Part shown: in pieces, positions 9,106 to 18,050 of the stretch
Layout of the letters: every line of letters begins with the position of its first letter
How positions within the stretch are numbered: position 1 is the first letter of the stretch
Assembly (NCBI GenBank): GCA_026260175.1
Contig: JAKCWW010000188.1
Location: 7,128-29,467, forward strand
DNA: 22,340 nt
Reading direction: 5' to 3'
Source of the DNA: Reticulitermes lucifugus
Taxonomy: Eukaryota > Arthropoda > Insecta > Blattodea > Rhinotermitidae
The notes under the pieces: generated by a model
The model's input: only the letters and a program-made list of their open reading frames with translations
Databases searched by the model: none
Told to the model about the DNA's origin: nothing
Position numbers and translations under genes: made by a program

Positions 9106-11103
9106 GCAACGGAACGTCTAGGTTGAACTAAACTTAAACAAAACCCCTCCGTGGGACTGACGTGTGTCATTGCTATTGTAATGTAATTTTAATGCTTTGT
9201 TTGCATGAAATCCCTTATAAACTCCAATATTTGACAAGATATTTATATACTTTCCTCGCCACCCCCCCCCCACTAAAGTGGTTTGCAATATTGTAACTAT
9301 TACTACCTTTGCGATTTAATTAATTTAAAATAAATTGTTTAATGCTCGCGGATGCTAACTTTTGTGCTTTGTTATAAATAGTGTGATGATGATGATGGCG
9401 ACGATACAAGCAAATCATTGATAACTAAATTTCAAATGTGCCTTACCACATTTTGACACAACACACTCCATGTAAGAATTGTCTGTATCCTAACAACTGA
9501 TCACGCTCCATTGCCGATCTGTCGCTTGCATACGGCAAAAACGTATCGTATGTCCGTGATGACAAGAGTGAAGCTTCCAAATAGCAATTTATTACAACGC
9601 TACATTATAATAAAATTGACTATTATTACGAAATATAGACAAAATCAAGATTTTTTTACGTTTTTCGCGTGGAGGGTGATTGATAGGCCTCTGCACAGTG
9701 GACATGCGCGCACAAATATATATAGGTCTTCATGCGAAGTGCCCATTGTGTCTGCTTGACCTTAAGGAGAGTTAAAACTGCTCCGCAATTTATCGTGATA
9801 GTCCCCGGTGTCACATTTACTGAATTTTGAACTGCTATAGACACGTACATACGGATGGACCCTTTGGGAAAGTTTTAAATCAAGAGGCCCACAGAGATAA
9901 GAACATTACGGAAGGAGCTACACATATATAAGTATATTTGTACGCGGTGTCACGCAGGTACTTGAACACATTACGTACTTCATATCCCTCAGTTCCAAAT
10001 ATTGTTTCGCCTTCTTCCATATTACTAACAGTAGCTCTTCTTTTCAAGCACAAGGAAAAGAATGAAATATCATTGCATATGTTTGTGTATATGTATATAT
10101 ATATATGTAATATTAATTTAATTGTCTGGAAAGTAGGTAGAGGCGAAGACATTGTAATGGAACAAGGAAAAAAATTGCTGTGTGCTGTTTACTCCTTAAT
10201 TTAATCACGTATTTCATTTTTATTTATTTGGTTTCTCGGAAGTATTCGATTCATTCCATGCCATAAACTCAGTATAATGAAGACTTGGTCGTATTTGAAA
10301 AGATTTTCATCCTGAAATTTCTTGTCCATTCTCTAGTTCAATTATTTTACAAGAATAGAGAAACTGTATAGCGCTGGGGATATTATAGTATTCTGTGGTT
10401 TCTGCACTATGGATCACATTAACCCGTTTCCTCCTGAGTTGTTTTCAAAGCTAATGGACACGATGAACTGTTGAGAGTAAAGAGGGACTACACTTCGAGT
10501 GAGAAGTTAAGCAGCTGAATAGCCCACCGCCCATTCGCTAATATGCACAATTTGATTACTAGAATTCTCAACTTGATCCATTAAACGCGAACCAAACCAT
10601 CATAAATATTTTACACCCCATTGTCCTAAATTAATAAACATTCATTACGAAACTTCCGAGATCTAATCGACTGAGACGAGTGTTATTGTCTGCTTCCTGC
10701 TTTACTCAAGTGTCCAGAAGCAGACTTGACACGAAAGCCGGCCGTTTGTGAGTCCAGGCGCAAGAAAGCGAATGGTCAAATGAGATGTGAAAAGACAGGG
10801 AAGGACACACCCCAGCTAATTTCATGGTATTCGTCAGAAGAAACTGAGTAAAACTATCGACAAGTCATTTGGCTAATAGGTTCAACTTACAATGATAGCC
10901 ATAAAGTTAAGCTGGTCAGTGTTAGACTAGGCATTCGAGCCCGTGAGCTTCACTTCAACCTTACTCACTTCGGTTTCAGAATAATATCCTCCTCTGGAGT
11001 TATTTTGTATGCTGCGATATTTGGTCACCCAACCTAAGAGAAGAGAAAAGGTTCAGTGCATTTTAGACTAGAGTTTTCAGAATATTATTCGAAACTGTAC
11101 TAT
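9106..11103. other. No recognised gene; several simple repeats
   Basis: The stretch holds a run of ten C (9262-9271), a GATGAT tract (about 9383-9397) and a TA-rich tract (about 10086-10108). Short frames at 9511-9759, 9656-9850, 9880-10152 and 9938-10204 overlap each other on opposite strands and show no domain. I see no host exon. Confidence 0.45.
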
Positions 11104-11258
11104 GGGTACCGGGTCATTCCCGGGGTAGAGCGGCCGGGGCGTGGCGTTGACCACCCACCCTCATCTAGCGCCGAGGTTAAAGGAAGAGTAGAGCTATACC
11201 TCTGCTCCCTCTCTGGGCCTTCATGGCCTGTTCTAGGGAGAATCTTTACCTTTTTTAC
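11104..11258 (+). mobile_element. SINE-like dispersed repeat with CTTTACC tail
   Basis: A GC-rich island in AT-rich DNA, with the words GGTCATTCCCGGGG, GCGGCCGGGGCGTGGCG, TAGCGCCGAGGT and CCTTCATGGCCTGTT, ending in CTTTACCTTTTTTAC. I recognise this layout as a common insect interspersed repeat that ends in CTTTACC units. A similar CTTTACC-type tail, inverted, occurs at 17961-17991. I could not find a clear target duplication. The open frame across it (from 11056) is not a gene. Confidence 0.6.
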
Positions 11259-11434
11259 TGCACAGATGTTAACAGAAGGCTGAAGATGTGTACATAATGA
11301 CCAATTCGATAATATGTATCGTTTTACATATTATTAAAGTGATCAAGTACCAGAAAACAAGTAGGGATAGTCACACAGCATGCAAAAACAAAACATTAAG
11401 TTATTCAGAATTTTATTTATAAAACGAAAAGAAG
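11259..11434. other. AT-rich spacer
   Basis: Short spacer between a SINE and a LINE tail, with nothing recognised. Confidence 0.4.
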
Positions 11435-11640
11435 AGAGACGTTGGGAAACCCCATCGCAGATGGGAAGATAACATTGAAATAATTCTTAAAGAAAGAGTT
11501 CGACCGCTTGGACTGGATTCATATGATTCAGAATATGGTTCACTTCTGGTTTCTTGTGGACACTGTGACGAATTCTCATGTACTATAAAGGCGGTGTATG
11601 ACAAACTGACTGACTATCAACATTCCAAGATTGAACTGTT
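11435..11640 (+). pseudogene. LINE ORF2 C-terminal tail, 5'-truncated and decayed
   Basis: From 11438 the plus strand reads DVGKPHRRWEDNIEIILKE, the G-x-P-x-R-RW-E-D-N-I motif at the C-terminus of many arthropod LINE reverse-transcriptase proteins. Around 11558-11590, another frame gives LVDTVTNSHVL, which lines up with the terminal VNTVMNLRVP-like words of the same tail, so at least one frameshift separates them. The 3' UTR-like part follows with CTGACTGACTATC. The domain upstream (reverse transcriptase) is absent. It belongs to the same tail type as the minus-strand LINE at 16775-17690. The open frame on the other strand is its shadow. Confidence 0.6.
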
Positions 11641-11649
11641 CCATGTACG

Positions 11650-11665
11650 TATTTATTTATTTATT
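11650..11665. repeat. (TTTA)n short microsatellite
   Basis: Four TTTA units just downstream of the LINE tail; they may be its 3' simple-sequence end. Confidence 0.6.
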
Positions 11666-11734
11666 GACTTTGTTCCACTTTTCTCTTATAATACGAGTAT
11701 ATGAAACGTAAAATAATGACATAGATATAGATTT

Positions 11735-11985
11735 TTCTGTGGCGCAACAACAGCCCAACTCGGACCTATCCACCTCATTGTTAAAGTTTCTAGGTCACAC
11801 ATAATTAGACACACACACGGTAGGACTCCTCTGAAAGAGTGAACAGCTCGTCACAGCGGCCGCTACCTATACAACACACAACAAAATAGAAGAATATCCA
11901 TGCCTTCAACGGGATTCGAACTCGCGATCCCAGCAATCGAGCAGCCGCAGAAAAACACCTTAGGCCGTAAGGCTACCGGGATCGT
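11735..11985 (-). mobile_element. tRNA-derived SINE, same family as 8834
   Basis: The minus strand starts GATCCCGGTAGCCTTACGG (A box region), continues CCTAAGGTG, and has the B box GTTCGAATCCC (+ 11912-11922) preceded by GGATCGCGA. The body aligns with the copy at 8834-9105 through the words CATGGATA, GTTGTGTGTTGTA, GAGTCCTACCG and TGTGTGTCTAATTATG. It ends in GGGCTGTTGTTGCGCCACAG and an A-rich tail. The two copies differ throughout, so they are independent old insertions. No clear target duplication remains. Confidence 0.85.
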
Positions 11986-12170
11986 CTATAAATCTAGGGA
12001 CTTAACTAAAATACGTATTCAGGTGAAAGAAGCAAAGTTCAGCCGAAAGATGCGCAGTTTCGCATTTCTTTTACAAGTCGACGCTGCTGTTACCTACTAC
12101 ACATTTGAGAGGGCGTGAGATGTTATGTGTAGCAGTTATGATTACGGACCATATAACTGCAGAATTTAAC

Positions 12171-12735
12171 TGTGACAGAAAATTTTGTGTTATTTTCACC
12201 GTGCATTTTCATACACTGTTTTGCAAACCAACTAAATGCACAATCAAGACACTTCAGTCACGATCCCACAGCACAGGCTACAAGACGTTCAATAGACAGG
12301 AACACACAGCACGACAACACGCAGAACAAAGCAGCTCAACCCAAATGTGACCTTCTAATCCAAGAACCACGATCTACGCATCATCCAGTTAGTAAAGTGC
12401 GTAGTTAGTACAACAGTGATGCTATATAACAACGCATATACAGCTACTAAAAACTTTTAACTTTCTAACGTTTTAAAATTTTATACAGTGTTTCATATCC
12501 TACAATTTTAAACATATCCAATTTTTAAAAGGTTATTATAACATAACTAAAAGTGAACTGACTACAGACGACAGTGCCTGAACTTATGGATGTATAATAA
12601 GTGTAGTTTGTTAGAAAGGCCCTCTGATGATGGTCCGTGAAGGACTGAAACATATGTAGGGGTAGTTGTTAACTATAATAAATAGTGACATTGAATGTGC
12701 ATTTAGTTGGTTTGCAAAACAATGTGACAGAAAAT
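12171..12735 (+). mobile_element. Hammerhead-ribozyme retroposon, most complete copy
   Basis: A 13 bp direct repeat TGTGACAGAAAAT at 12171-12183 and 12723-12735 bounds a 539 bp insert. Perfect 24 bp inverted repeats lie at 12218-12241 and 12697-12720 and contain CCAACTAAATGCAC, the end motif shared with the foldback elements at 1103 and 5937 and with 21456. The left inverted repeat is preceded by a 34 nt leader (12184-12217) with TCACCGTGCATTTTCAT, matching the leader of the element at 1103. The right repeat nearly abuts the duplication. A hammerhead ribozyme lies at 12619-12663, about 35 nt inside the right inverted repeat. The interior 12242-12618 encodes no long protein. This resembles non-autonomous Penelope-like or retrozyme elements, which are moved by a reverse transcriptase supplied elsewhere. 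Confidence 0.85.
12619..12663 (+). ncRNA. Hammerhead ribozyme, type I with short stem III
   Basis: Order on the plus strand: stem I strand GCCCT (12619-12623), core CTGATGA (12624-12630), T, stem II GGTCC/GGACT (12632-12636 with 12642-12646), GAAA (12647-12650), stem III ACA/TGT with a two-base loop (12650-12657), cleavage base A (12658), stem I return GGGGT (12659-12663). All invariant core bases of the hammerhead are present: CUGANGA, GAA, the A15.1-U16.1 pair and H17 = A. Known: self-cleavage after H17 processes Penelope-like and retrozyme RNAs, which have the same very short stem III. The stem III sequence ACATATGT is self-complementary, so a dimeric fold is also possible. Activity is inferred. 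Confidence 0.8.
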
Positions 12736-13114
12736 GTTTTAAGGCACTCTATTAACTGTAAATGTAAAAATTCCCTTAGACATTAATATGGCCAATCGAA
12801 TGAAGATAATTGAAGAGAATCCGAAAAGCTATAAAGCTTCGAATTCCTAAGAAAGGACATTTACATTTATTGCACGGCGAATTTTAAAAGTAACTTAATA
12901 GTTAACTGACAGTCTGTGGAAGCAAGAGACGAAGCTTGACCACGGATAAAACAAAATTCTAACATTAGCCAGATTGGAGTTCCTCGTTGTTGAGTAGCAT
13001 ACATTTCACAATTAATTCATTATCCTTTGATACAAATTACCACAGACTAACTATGCATTACCATCAAACACAACTATTTTTGATGTGCAACATTTTTTTT
13101 TATATTTTTATATC
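12736..13114. other. No recognised gene
   Basis: AT-rich sequence between two hammerhead-bearing segments. Part of it may belong to the older element that ends at 13155, but I could not find its borders. Confidence 0.35.
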
Positions 13115-13154
13115 AAGCCTGATAATGGCGCTTTTGGGCCGGAACATGTAGCTT
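13115..13154 (+). ncRNA. Degenerate hammerhead ribozyme motif
   Basis: Stem I AAGC (13115-13118) pairs with GCTT (13151-13154). Core strand CTGATAA (13119-13125) has one change, G8 to A. A GC-rich hairpin GGC...GCC serves as stem II, followed by GGAA in place of GAAA, then ACATGT and cleavage-site A (13150). Two invariant positions are altered, so it should be inactive. The arrangement is too similar to 12619-12663 to be pure chance. I did not find the end motif or target duplication for this copy. Confidence 0.45.
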
Positions 13155-14921
13155 ATTTATAATACAATACTCTTTTACAATATATTTAATTGTGTTGAAT
13201 AGTAATATTATTAATTATTCAGTTATAAAATACAACTGGATGTCCCTAATTAAAAATAAAATTATCACCTTTAACACCCATCCCACATAACTGGCAAATC
13301 GAAGCCACTGAAAGATATGAAAAGAGAGTGCTAAAGAGACGACCCTTAAGGAGACGAACGGACTGGCGAATGCAGTAACATAGGTAATGAAACCTTCCCT
13401 AATTTATAATCTGCTCTCAGTTTTATTAGCGTCATTAAGTTAAAGCGGTTAAAATGTACTCTCAAGAATACGAAATGTTGACTGAGAAATATGCTGAAGA
13501 AAGGAAGAGAGGATATTGTAAGATTAACATCTGGGAAGAATGTCTACATCTATATTCCGTAAAATGCGTAGTCTATATTACGAGCTTAATTGGAACCACA
13601 CAACAATTATTACCTACCTTAACTATAGTTTACGTACCGTTAATGTTCTTAGACAATTGTTAAAGTAAATAAAACTATGGAACACAACTCCACCAGTTCC
13701 CAACACGACTACGTGTGACTATACCGTCAGATATTCATCCATAAATAACATGACATTGGGCTTTTTGACACAACAAGCTGTGTCATACGGGAAGCGTGGC
13801 ATACAGGGATTTTATCGCATCGTCAGGTGTATGTAAAGTGTTAATTTTACCTGTACTGAACACCAAAATATTTAACTTAAGCATTTATGTGCAATTTGAT
13901 TAAAAAAAACCTTTTGATGGTGGCAGAAACCTGTTGGAGGATTGGAGATTTTATTCATTGGAAAAATATGTACAAATGTAGTTTCATGGTCTTATTTATC
14001 GTAATAATAGTAATTACGTCATTAATACATATTTTGTAGAGGCTATAACTAAGATACTTAAGGACCTTCACTATGTTACATGTCTCAGATATAAATTAAG
14101 GGTTTGCGTGACTTTATTTGTGTAATTTTATAGTTTGAACATTTTCAAATATACTTCGTGTGGGTTTATAATGTATGACTACAGAAAATTTTACTCTTTC
14201 ACTATTATTACTATCATTACAGTTACTAAGTTCTATTTGTCAGGTATAGCACACAAAATGCCCAATGTCACCATTTTTGTAATTATTGAAATGTAAACAA
14301 CATTTCATATCGAAATGGTCGATAAATTTAAAATCTAACTCCTGATAGTATTTCATATGACCAGTTCCATTGTTTAGTGTTGTCGTTGTAAATCAGAGCG
14401 GTTCGTGTGTCAGTATAGCGCTCAACCACCACGCTGTTTTACGTACTAAAAGCAATTAGATCTACATTGACATAAAATGCATATTTTTTTTCCCCCAAAA
14501 TGAGCTACCACAAAATGCTTTAGAGTCCTGCATATCAAGCAGCACTCGTGTTGCACCAGCCATACACATGTATATGTACACAATGTTAATATTCATATTA
14601 GGTTTCATGAAAATACGTCAACTTAGTTAGAAACATATTACGGGAGGGGGGGTAAGAATATGTGGATCCTACGGTTTACAGGCAGTATGATATTTCACAT
14701 AGATATTATGACAAGTATCGCCTGCACTTTGGTTCACACCAACGTTTACGAGGAACCTGTCTATAAGCTACACGGCGTCACATCCCAGAAGAACGTAATA
14801 TTCATATTAGCCACCACAAGGACCTCAAACCTCATATTTGCACTTTACTCTGTAAGTACAGAACTTAACACGGGGCGGCCGAGTAGCGGCACAGTGCCTT
14901 GAATTGATAAAAATGTAGGCT
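13155..14921. other. No recognised gene
   Basis: AT-rich DNA with short frames (13454-13663 and 14660-14902) that carry no motif. The minus strand at 13820-13826 reads CTGACGA, but no GAAA strand follows at the right place. A GC-rich word GGGGCGGCCGAG at 14872-14883 stands out, without a known family. Confidence 0.45.
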
Positions 14922-15321
14922 TATGAAGCTGAAGAACAGGCACTACGGTGGAAAACGATACCGACGCTCACATAGGAGCAGATGCCATCGAGCTGTATGA
15001 CCACAAAGACCTGATAATGCTCCTACGTGATACAGTAAAGGGCTTAATTATGAAGCCCATGTTGGTTTATCGTGCAACAACCTTCAGGAAACACGGACAA
15101 GACAAACATTTGCTGTTGATCTGCTACAAGTCTAATAAAAGCCTGGTGACCGTCTCAGTGTTCCCGAACTCTTTCCTTAATTGCTTTTATGGGACGTGAA
15201 GAAATATCTTGAAGAGGAGACCGAGGACTTAAACTTCCTCCTTATCTTCGACAAGGAGCTGCAGTTTCGCCATCACGATACGTCGTACGTTTTTGCACCG
15301 CACAATCACGATCCTCATTGA
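14922..15321 (+). pseudogene. Tigger/pogo-like DDE transposase fragment, frameshifted
   Basis: Three successive frames resemble the DDE domain of Tigger/jerky-type transposases. First, 14922-14972 gives YEAEEQALRWKTIPTLT, matching the Y-N-A-D-E-T-G-L-x-W-K-x-x-P block; the first catalytic Asp appears as Glu, and a stop follows at 14973. Second, about 14996-15190 gives KDLIMLLRD and KPMLVYRATT, then YKSNKSLVTVSVF, matching the D-R-L-T-L-L-L, K-P-M-L-V-Y and K-S-N-x-K-A-W-V-T blocks of the family. Third, 15193-15252 gives DVKKYLEEETEDLNFLLIFD, in which the final Asp (15250-15252) matches the second catalytic Asp, but the usual N-A-P-G-H after it is lost. The frame stops at 15319. The DNA-binding N-terminus and the third acidic residue are not visible. 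It is a dead remnant of a cut-and-paste transposon. Confidence 0.7.
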
Positions 15322-16774
15322 GCCACGTGATAGGGTCGTCATGGCTCACTTCAAAGACCTCGTGGCTTGGGCAGTATTCGCAAAGCAATAGATGTGAATC
15401 AGAATCATTCGGCCATGATGGAAACACTACCACATTGCCACAGGTATCACCAGAATCAAAGCATTACTTTGCGACTCGAAATCATGCAGGAATGCATGAA
15501 GCAGTGAACGAGTGGAATGGATTTCCTTCTCAGAGCGAGGAATGAAAGAAGATGGTAAAGGTTGTTCGTAAAACGGGCAAAGGGGGTTTTGTGACTTGAC
15601 AAAAGGGAGAACTGGGCGACTTATTTTATTGTAGGAGTGCGAAATTTGACGCATATAATAGAGTATTATATTGTAGGAGAAAATAATTTGAAATCTTCAA
15701 AATATGAAGGAAGTCTAGTCGGACGAAGAGTCAATGACTGAAGCGACGCTGTGGAAACGACTGCCAAATAAAAAGAGAAGTCGAGAGTGTCTCTTCACAA
15801 ATAGGAGGTGAAACAAGTTTCCAGCCTGGCTGTTTGGAGAGCTAACGTGACACAACAGATCTGTGCGCTTCTAGGGACCGCAGAGTTGATTTATTGTGAA
15901 TTAATATGGTGAGTGTTGCTGTAAGAGAACGCATTTAGGTATCGTAAATGTATGTTACAAAAGTTATGTTTTATACGCCCTGTTAAATTCATATTTACTT
16001 TCATTTAGAAGTACAGTTACATGCTGGAGGCATATTTAAACATTTTGACAAGGAATCCCAAGCGGTAAATTTCACACTTTTCCTGTATCTCTTGCCATAT
16101 AAATATATTCAGGACTCACAAATAAGAGTCGCTAATGTCGCAATCGCCTCAAGTCCGTATTGTCGTTACGTTGGTATCACTGATGACAGGAAATTGTGAA
16201 CTATAGGGATTCGTGGACTCTAATGGCATAGATTTCCAGCAACGTTTTGTTAAATGCAGTAATCTGGTTTAAGAGATGAAATATGAATGCAATAAGTAAC
16301 TGTTCCCTTTTATAGGAGGAATGAAGCTTAGTAAATGAAAATTCAAGGTGCATACAGAGTACACTGGAACGTGACGTTCTATTTATTTGTACTTCCGAAA
16401 GATGCAGGTGCGGTAATGCGTCTACTCGAACAGGATATAAAGATCGGAAACCAGTATCAGAAGAGTTAACATGAATATCATATGCATATCTGTATTTGAC
16501 TTGTCTCATAACAATCAGAAAATGTATGTCTACACACAATGCAACAAAAATCAGAGAATTCCGTCCTGAAAAGTCGGTAGTTAATTTTATACAGATTATG
16601 TCTAGATGTTTATTTTGTATTTATCTGTGGCTGCTGTTTCTTTATGGTCACAACACACTGCACAGCAGCACATCAATTACAGGAAATTTATTACACTTTT
16701 TGTTTCTCTTCTTTAGCTGACACGGATTTAGCCCTGTTGTCTGTTTCGATTCATTAATAGTTAGATATAACAAA
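15322..16774. other. No recognised gene
   Basis: The first 200 bases (to about 15540) are GC-richer and may be more of the transposon remnant, but I could not match them. The longest open frame of the window, 112 codons on the minus strand at 16201-16539, shows no domain and sits in AT-rich DNA. I regard it as chance. Confidence 0.4.
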
Positions 16775-16797
16775 TTAACTAACTAACTAACTAACTC
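16775..16797. repeat. (CTAA)n tail, TTAG on the LINE strand
   Basis: Five to six CTAA units form the 3' simple-sequence end of the minus-strand LINE. This is a four-base unit and not the TTAGG of insect telomeres. Confidence 0.85.
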
Positions 16798-16899
16798 CAT
16801 GGGACAGCGTCCTTCCTGAGAAGCTAACCGGTTCTCAGCTAGTCAAGAAATTCCCTGTATTTTATGAAAATGAATGTTCATCGCCGCAATTACAATAGC

Positions 16900-17100
16900 C
16901 CGTCACCTGTCCCTAACCAGACCCAGACCAATTCATTCCACGCCCCCATCCCACGTCTTAAATATCCATTTTAATATTATCCTCCCTTCTACGACTAGGT
17001 CTGCCAGTGGTCTCTTTCCATCAGGTTCCCCACCAAAACCCTGTACGCACCTCTCCTGTCTCCCATACGTGTCACATTCCCCGCCCATCCAATTCTTCTT
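16900..17100 (-). pseudogene. LINE ORF2 C-terminal tail
   Basis: The minus strand from 17100 gives RRIGWAGNVTRMGDRRGAYR, matching the R-I-x-W-A-G-H-V-x-R-M start of the tail. After frameshifts it gives GRPSRRREDNIKMDI (about 17005 to 16961), the G-R-P-x-R-RW-E-D-N-I-x-M-D block, then an in-frame stop. Downstream words correspond to the usual end and to the 3' UTR. This domain follows reverse transcriptase in many arthropod LINEs. The open frame on the plus strand from 16874 is its antisense shadow. Confidence 0.75.
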
Positions 17101-17116
17101 TATTCGATCCGTAGAG

Positions 17117-17270
17117 AAGTATAATCCTCTGCTCCTAGAGTGCCTACTTTGTCCAACCTAACATCCTGGACACCCACTAAATCTAATCTATATCTCGTTA
17201 ATTCCGTGGCCACTGTTGTAAGTGGCCGTGGACTAAACAGGTTCCTCGCATTCCACATGCCGAATCTCAC
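17117..17270 (-). pseudogene. LINE endonuclease N-terminus (EEP/APE-like)
   Basis: From 17270 the minus strand gives VRFGMWNARNLFSPRPLT, then VATELTRYRLDLVGVQDVR. This is the F-x-T-W-N-V-R-S-L opening and the Y-x-L-D-I-V-G-V-Q-E-x-R-W block of the apurinic-endonuclease-like domain that nicks target DNA in non-LTR retrotransposons. The W-N pair (metal-site Asn) is kept; the usual catalytic Glu of Q-E is Asp here (QD). The frame runs into GTLGAEDYTSL, then ends in a stop at the deletion junction, about 50 residues into a domain of over 200. Confidence 0.8.
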
Positions 17271-17690
17271 GTCACTTTTCCATACCTTACGCCGTACCGA
17301 AGGATCAGTCCAAGTCCGAGGCCTTGTGAAATGTTTTGTAACATGGTAAGTTTTTACGACGACGAGTTGTTAGCACCTCGCCCAATCCCGAGCTGGACGA
17401 CCACACGTTGTCGGCAGTCCACGACTGCATATTCAATATATTCGCAGCCACCCTCCATGCAGAAGACAGTTCCTCCATCCGCAACCTGAGGGCGCGCCAT
17501 GCCGTGGTGACAGGGACCCACTTATCACAGCAGCCACTTAGGTATGCGGTACTATTCTTTGGTTGGCAGCTCGGCCAATCGCAAGGTCTCTTCCATCACA
17601 GCGGAAGAAAAGCAGCAAAACGCTGTCATACGTTCAGGCCTGGAGTGAGATTTAGACCTGCCATTCCAGTGTAACACGTGTTACTCTATC

Positions 17691-17960
17691 GCAGCAAATG
17701 CAAGCAACAACAGGACCTGATCAAACAGTGCGGAACCCTAATCCATAACACCAAGACTAGACCCGTAATCCACAAAAACATCTTTATACATCCTTAAAAA
17801 TACATACAAGAATAACACTACAACGAATGCATTAACTCCAGTTACATTCGACATTATTTTAACAGTGTGTACCACCTCATGAAGAAATATGAATTACATG
17901 TTGACAGAATTATTTCCGTGATAAATTAGAGAAGTGAATACACACACAAACAAAATCCTA
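17691..17960. other. AT-rich spacer
   Basis: No gene or repeat recognised. Confidence 0.4.
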
Positions 17961-18050
17961 ATAAAGGTAAAAAAGGTAAAAGGGTAAAAAAGGCCCACTA
18001 GAGGCTGTTGCAACTTGAAGATGGGGAAACCTCGGTTTTTGTACGTTTCA
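17961..18050 (-). repeat. SINE tail fragment
   Basis: AAAGGTAAAAAAGGTAAAAG units (17963-17991) are followed by GGCCCACTAGAGGCTGTTGC (17992-18011). The second part resembles the tail block GGCCCACTAGGGGCTCTTGC of the SINE at 8834 (its minus strand). On the minus strand this fragment would end in TTTTTACC units like the SINE at 11104. The two landmarks point in opposite directions, so the fragment may be a chimera. Confidence 0.4.

Larger units (their letters stand above)
16775..17690 (-). mobile_element. Internally deleted LINE (non-LTR retrotransposon)
   Basis: On the minus strand, the order is a GC-rich 5' UTR-like region (17690 down to about 17271), the start of an endonuclease frame (17270 down to about 17117), an abrupt jump into the C-terminal tail of ORF2 (about 17100 down to 16900), a 3' UTR (to 16798) and a (TTAG)n tail (16797-16775). 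The central several kilobases with the rest of the endonuclease and the reverse transcriptase are missing. Read in order, the parts are those of a single LINE of the arthropod class that also gave the tail at 11435. The 5' limit near 17690 is uncertain and no target duplication was found. Confidence 0.75.

Noticed and set aside
11413..11604. 63-codon minus-strand frame
   Set aside because: It lies antisense to the plus-strand LINE tail with the RRWEDNI motif.
13745..13850. CTGACGA on the minus strand at 13826-13820 as another hammerhead
   Set aside because: No GAAA strand follows after a stem II of reasonable length; only one core strand is present.
16201..16539. 112-codon minus-strand frame, longest of the window
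   Set aside because: No domain, AT-driven composition and no splice or promoter context; expected by chance in 22 kb.
16775..16797. Telomere-like (TTAG)n
   Set aside because: The unit is four bases, not TTAGG, and it is the tail of a LINE.
16874..17161. Pro/Ser-rich plus-strand frame of 95 codons
   Set aside because: It is the antisense of the LINE tail and its junction on the minus strand.
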